A DNA stretch of 64,000 nucleotides. Source: Angiostrongylus vasorum (lineage: Eukaryota; Nematoda; Chromadorea; Rhabditida; Metastrongylidae). This document shows positions 59,801 to 64,000 of the stretch, in pieces. The stretch is from NCBI GenBank assembly GCA_018806985.1, contig JADANN010000157.1:62001-126000 (forward strand), written 5' to 3'. Under the pieces are notes generated by a model, which searched no databases, was not told the DNA's origin, and worked only from the letters and a program-made list of their open reading frames with translations. Position 1 is the first letter of the stretch. Each line of letters opens with the position of its first letter. The translations under genes and the position numbers were made by a program.

Positions 59801-61273
59801 CACTAACCTAGATTTGTTGGATGGCGTATGCACTTTTATATATATCTTATTCTTCTTTTAAAATAATTGTTTCTTCCAGGAACTCGATAAACATTCTGCT
59901 CGGGCTGTAGTGCGAGTTTGTGAACCAACATACGCTACAAAGCCTCTTCGTGACCACGGTATCGACGTACTCGATTGGGAGTTTTCTGATGGTTCCCCTC
60001 CCCCGCCTGAAGTTTGCTCTTTGTTCTTCTTTGCATATTCTGCATATGTTTGGTATCACTTTTTGTTACCAATATATATTCTCTAAGGTGATTCGTGACT
60101 GGCTACAATTAGTACGTGAATCGTTTCGTGACCATCCGGAACAATGTATTGCTGTGCACTGCGTTGCAGGCCTTGGACGAGCTCCCGTCCTTGTTGCACT
60201 TGCGTTAATCGAAGCTGGTATGAAGTACGAAGATGCTGTTGAACTAATTCGAAGGTATTTTTTCACAGAAGTAGAGCAGACATTTAATTCTACTGGAGTA
60301 AAGAATCATATTTATGGGAAGTGCGGTATATCATAAGGGCGCATGTGGCGCAGTGGTTAGAGGCGCCACTGCGGCACACACGTGGGATTGATCTCCCGCG
60401 CCCATGGCTCACCAAGCCCTCCATCCCTCCTGGGTCGGCAAATTGATACCAGACTTTTCTGGAAGAATAGCAGCACTGGGCTCGATACGTCGGTAGGCCA
60501 CCGCGACTCATTGTAAAGGCCAGATATGCATTCAATCACCTCTAAACGATGCTTAATGAGGTCGAATGCATGGCGCATCCCTCAGGGATTGATTAACACC
60601 GAGATCTTTATCCTTTTTTTATATTTGGTATTTGAGGAAATATAAGTGATACAACAACGGGTCGGATCGTTTTAACACGTGGTGAAACGATAATGAATGA
60701 AAATCAGATACGGTGGCAGCTTCATTACGTATTTATGATAATGTGGTCACGTGTAGGCTAATATCTAGAGGTGCCATGGAATGCATATGTAATCATAGGC
60801 TTGATTCCACTGTACAGGCAAAATGAGCTCTTCATCCCCCCTCGTTTGGGCAGATCGCTACCAGACTTATCTGGGAGGCTAAAAAGACAAAATTGGTTGG
60901 CAGGCTATTCGAAATCATTGTATAGATCCGATATGCATTCAATCAGTCACCTCTACGGGATTGATGAAGCCGAATACAAAGCGGATACCTTAGGGATTTA
61001 TCAACGCTGATCGATTTATTATGTTTTAGTTATGGTATGGTATACCGTTTTCTTTCTAAATACTTTTAATGTTTTTTTAAACACTTATTGTTGCTTTCAC
61101 AATGGTTAGGGAAATAGCGAACAGTTTTTTTTTCATGAGTTTATTCCAGACAACGACGAGGTGCGCTGAACCAAAAACAGCTCAATTTTCTCGAGAAGTA
61201 TAAACCGACTGGCGAACTTCGTAAATTACGATACTCTGTTAATGGAAAGCAAAAGTCATGCGTTATCACGTAA
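56874..61273 (+). CDS. prl-1: PRL/PTP4A-type protein tyrosine phosphatase with CaaX box
   Basis: Small prenylated phosphatase of the phosphatase-of-regenerating-liver family, acting at membranes (family knowledge). Exons: 56874-57023 (ATG to FIE), 59880-60012, 60088-60254, 61150-61273 (TAA). Expected product about 190 residues. Visible: [17 protein letters not shown], whose Cys is the redox partner of the catalytic Cys in PRLs; WEFSDGSPP with the general-acid Asp; the P-loop [10 protein letters not shown] (Cys about 119, Arg about 125); [17 protein letters not shown]; and a C-terminal CVIT prenylation signal. The start gives about 15 more N-terminal residues than human PRLs, with a Gly-Gly-Gly. 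Exon 59880-60012 is one base too long: the AAAA at 59939-59942 throws the frame into a stop, whereas three As restore the family reading. Intron 1 is 2.9 kb; intron 3 holds two element A SINEs. The symbol follows the C. elegans PRL gene and is by family only. Confidence 0.93.
60337..60617 (+). mobile_element. Element A: tRNA-derived SINE, best copy, in PRL intron 3
   Basis: Starts gggcgcatgtggcgcagtgg, a clear pol III box A (TGGCGCAGTGG), then a box B-like gggattgatctcc about 35 bases on. The body has the shared core (tcggcaaattgataccagac), then ggctcgatacgtcggtaggcc, and ends gggattgattaacaccgagatctttatcc plus a T run. It begins 83 bases after the exon 3 donor. Confidence 0.75.
60790..61015 (+). 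mobile_element. Element A SINE, degenerate second copy in PRL intron 3
   Basis: Has cgctaccagacttatctgggagg, gatatgcattcaatca and gggatttatcaacgctga, but no usable pol III boxes. Ends about 135 bases before exon 4. Confidence 0.55.
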
Positions 61274-62165
61274 ATCCTCTACTGTAGTGTTCACAATAGA
61301 CGGATGCGTAATATTTTGTCGTTTTTGTTATTTCTATCTACCACTGACAGAGTTGATTCTCGTTGTGTTGTATTCACTCCAGTGTTACTGACAATCTAAC
61401 GAATTATTTAGGTATCCCATTATTGCTATTAATATCATTGCTAGTTTCTGTTCTTATCATCACCACTACTGTTTAATTGCTGACGATTTCTGCAATCCAA
61501 GAGCTGTTTTACATTCACATCAATCCCGGTTGATCTATGTCGTTTTTGCATTACGCAGGTAGCATTCATAAATTCTCCTATTCTACTCTGCCATTTCCGT
61601 ATTCGATTCCATGACACCGTAGACTACGATATCTGTGTTCTGCGGAAACGTTCTATACGATTCATGCGTATGGTTTCTCCTTTTTTGTGTTATCTTCCTT
61701 GGCATTTCCTCAAGAAAATTACTCCACTTGTTCTCTTTTTTTCTATATTTTTTATTATGTTTTCAGTTCTTCTGTTTGCGGGAATTTTATATTTTTACGT
61801 TAACGATTGGATTTGATCATATTATTTTCCCGACTTTTGTTCATTGTTTAATACTATCATTTTAACTTTCCTCATCTTTCACGGATATGAAGTTTCATGT
61901 AATGGTTAGTTCGTTTTTTTCTTTTTATGTTTTCAGCCGGTGTTACAGAAGTCACATGTGACACTTCGTCAGTTCGTTTTGTTCTCTTACAAAAACCATG
62001 GCGTGGTTGTGTTTTGTATGGATTCGGTCGAGGTTTGAGGATCTGCATACACCCTGCGTTGACATGCAAAATGATCATTGAGCGTAGTTTTCTTTCCGGA
62101 ACTCTGAAGACGGCCTGCTAGGATATTCCCAGCTTTTGACCGGACATTAGACAGGCTGCATCAGC
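61274..62165. other. PRL 3' flank
   Basis: No AATAAA was recognised in the first few hundred bases after the stop at 61273. T-rich plus strand. Contains an acceptor-like site near 61930. Confidence 0.35.
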
Positions 62166-62378
62166 ATGGATCAGAAAGAACTTTGTTTGTTCACGAGTAG
62201 TATTTCTGCAGGAAAGCAGCAGTTACGTGTTTTATCCACCGAAGAGATCGAGAAAAAGTGGAGAGATCCGATACACGTTGTAAAAAATGATACACTGATC
62301 TTGCAGAAATGGTGTTTGAATTCAGCTTGTTTTTTGTCAATACTTCTGACTTCTCAATATTATGTCAATTTTGGTTAG
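62166..62378 (+). CDS. Unrecognised ORF downstream of PRL
   Basis: ATG at 62166 opens a 70-codon ORF with a hydrophilic coding-like part (STEEIEKKWRDPIHVV). An acceptor-like cttttatgttttcag lies at about 61922-61936. No domain recognised; possibly an exon of an unplaced gene or an alternative 3' exon of PRL, possibly chance. Confidence 0.18.
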   Translation: MDQKELCLFTSSISAGKQQLRVLSTEEIEKKWRDPIHVVKNDTLILQKWCLNSACFLSILLTSQYYVNFG

Positions 62379-62756
62379 GCCGAAAACTTGTTTGACTCGT
62401 GTCGCCTGTGTGGACAATATTCTGCCCACAGCGAACTGGAGAAAAGGACGGTTGCACATTGTAGTGTCCATATTGAGTTTACTGGGTTTCAGACTTTTCT
62501 TTTTTGCCGTATTATTTATACCCATTCGATAACTTATCGAAATCAGATCAAAATGCTAAGGGTAATATCAGGAAGACAATTCTTTACACTAAATAATGTA
62601 CAAAAAAAATGACTAACAAAAAACTTTATTCGAAAGTGCTCATTGACAGGTAATCTGACTAACAATTAACTGCTCTTTCGTTCAAATCGCTATTGCCAAC
62701 GTATGAAATGTGTGGATATAAAAAACGCCGAAATGGACTCAACATAAAGAAGAAAA

Positions 62757-63025
62757 AAGGATAGGGCTCTCGGCGTTGATCCATTCCTGAGGGATGGTGC
62801 ATTCGACTTTATTAAGCATCGTTGGAGGTGATCGAATGCATATCTGGCCTTTGCGATGACTCAGGGCCTAGCGATGGATTGAGCCAGTGTTGCTATCCTC
62901 CCAGAAAAGTATGGTACCAATTTTCCGACCCCGGAGGGGTGGAGGGCTTAGTGGGTTTGGCGCGCCGGGATCGATCCCCTGTGTATTGCAGGGTGCTCCA
63001 GACCACGTCGCAAACACGCCCCTGT
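62757..63025 (-). mobile_element. Element A SINE
   Basis: Starts (plus strand) gatagggctctcggcgttgatcc and ends near gtgctccagaccacg; reverse complement carries the full body and the core with the related cctccggggtcgg spelling. Confidence 0.65.
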
Positions 63026-63762
63026 GTTTCTATGGGGTTGGCAATTATAAATTCGGCACATTATTTGGAAACGCTTTGTTTGCATCTTCGTGATACTCAC
63101 TTGTTTTCATTTATACTGCCATTTTTAGTAGCATTTTTTTAAAGCATGAATTGTTGCTAATTCTAATTTTATTCTCATGTCATCATCCAGTATCTCATGG
63201 ATGGTATTTTCGTATTCACAAAATTCGTGGAGTTCTGGAGATTTTGACTGCTAAAAATTTTCAGGATAGAGCAAATCAATGGTGGCAAGGAAGTACTGGG
63301 GAAAAAACATAAATAAAATCTCTCAAACATTGTGTAAATGCACAAGGAAATAACAAACACTCCCTTTATAACTATGCTGGGAATGGCATTTTTACAAAAT
63401 CTGACTTTTTTTACTCGTGAGCTTTTTTTATCAATGAAATTTTCAGGTTAACAGAATATAACCGATGTTTGATTCTAGCTCTATCTTATTAGAAAATCGC
63501 GGATTGCAAAGCTTCGCTTTTTCCCGAGCTTCACATCTGTCTTCGATCAAGATGTTTATGTAATCTTTACTAGGGATCAGAAAGCTGTTTTTACGTCAGT
63601 TATAATGTTGATAAAGAACTGAGATGGGAACATCTTGAATTTTTCTCGTTGAGGTTCGAATTACCACCGCAGAGTAACTTAATTCGAGTGTCATAAATTA
63701 TTCCTAAACTACATCTGTTCAAATTGTTTAGCCTGCAAGAGGTTGATGAAGTACTTTTTATT

Positions 63763-63800
63763 CGGCTAACGTTTCGACGTCTTCATCTTTATCAGAGCCA
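63763..63800 (-). other. Solitary hammerhead-like hairpin motif
   Basis: Reverse complement reads UUGGCU, CUGAUAA, extra A, GAUG-AAGA-CGUC, GAAACGUU, AGCCGA. The hairpin sequence differs from the other copies but still pairs (GAUG/CGUC), and the outer stem extends to six pairs with one G-U. No Penelope coding text was recognised beside it. Confidence 0.35.
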
Positions 63801-64000
63801 ATGATCCGAGTAGGTGGTCCACAGCTGTTCGTCTTCTCGATGTGGCGTTTTCGTCTTCGCATCGATCTGGATCTTCCTCAGTAGTCATCTCTCGAATGAG
63901 GCATAATCACATGGCGATGCTCTTTTATACAGGGTGGTTGTAATTAGTATGACTATGATAATAATTTTTTTTTCAACGCATAATCCACTCTGCAGCACTA

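Noticed and set aside
1..64000. CRISPR arrays, operons, riboswitches or prophage
   Set aside because: The window is animal nuclear DNA; no regular direct repeats with spacers and no bacterial gene structure were seen.

Overview
The window is nuclear DNA from a nematode, most likely a strongylid (hookworm-like) worm; the organism is inferred, not shown. Reasons: four animal-type genes are split by introns, many with TTTCAG-like acceptors; one is a nuclear receptor with the ESCKA P-box typical of the DAF-12/NHR-8/NHR-48 group; introns and intergenic DNA are swollen by RTE-type LINE fragments, Penelope-like fragments with GIY-YIG domains, and several tRNA-like SINE families. There is no bacterial organisation and no CRISPR array. 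Gene density is about one gene per 16 kb.

Layout: 1-3.8 kb is repeats plus weak candidate exons. 3.8-9.4 kb (+) is a CPEB2-4/Orb2-class RNA-binding protein (two RRMs and a ZZ-type zinc domain). 9.4-13.1 kb is repeats. 13.1-17.7 kb (-) is a DIS3L2-like 3'-5' exoribonuclease with several frame problems and a missing catalytic segment. 17.7-33.7 kb is a transposon-rich stretch: two Penelope-like elements head to head (23.0-25.6 kb), a third fragment near 29 kb, RTE remnants at 26-27.8 and 32.2-33.1 kb, and palindromic SINE-like elements. 33.7-41.1 kb (+) is the nuclear receptor, with a 3 kb intron holding a GC-rich block. 41.1-56.8 kb is again mostly repeats, with RTE remnants at 46-47 and 52-54.3 kb. 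56.9-61.3 kb (+) is a PRL (PTP4A) phosphatase ending in a CaaX box. 61.3-64 kb is flanking sequence with one SINE and a solitary structured repeat.

The four genes do not form a pathway or operon. CPEB and DIS3L2 both act on mRNA; the receptor and the phosphatase are unrelated. Labels A, B, C and D for repeats are local names used only here. Three of the four genes show single-base length conflicts, mostly in homopolymers, so base-level assembly error has to be weighed before calling anything a pseudogene.

The most interesting signal outside the genes is a small conserved hairpin motif (CUGA..GA, stem, GAAACGU, closing stem GGCU/AGCC). It resembles a hammerhead ribozyme core but carries one extra A. 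It sits just downstream of both GIY-YIG fragments, twice inside a 473-bp foldback in a CPEB intron, and once alone near the window end.
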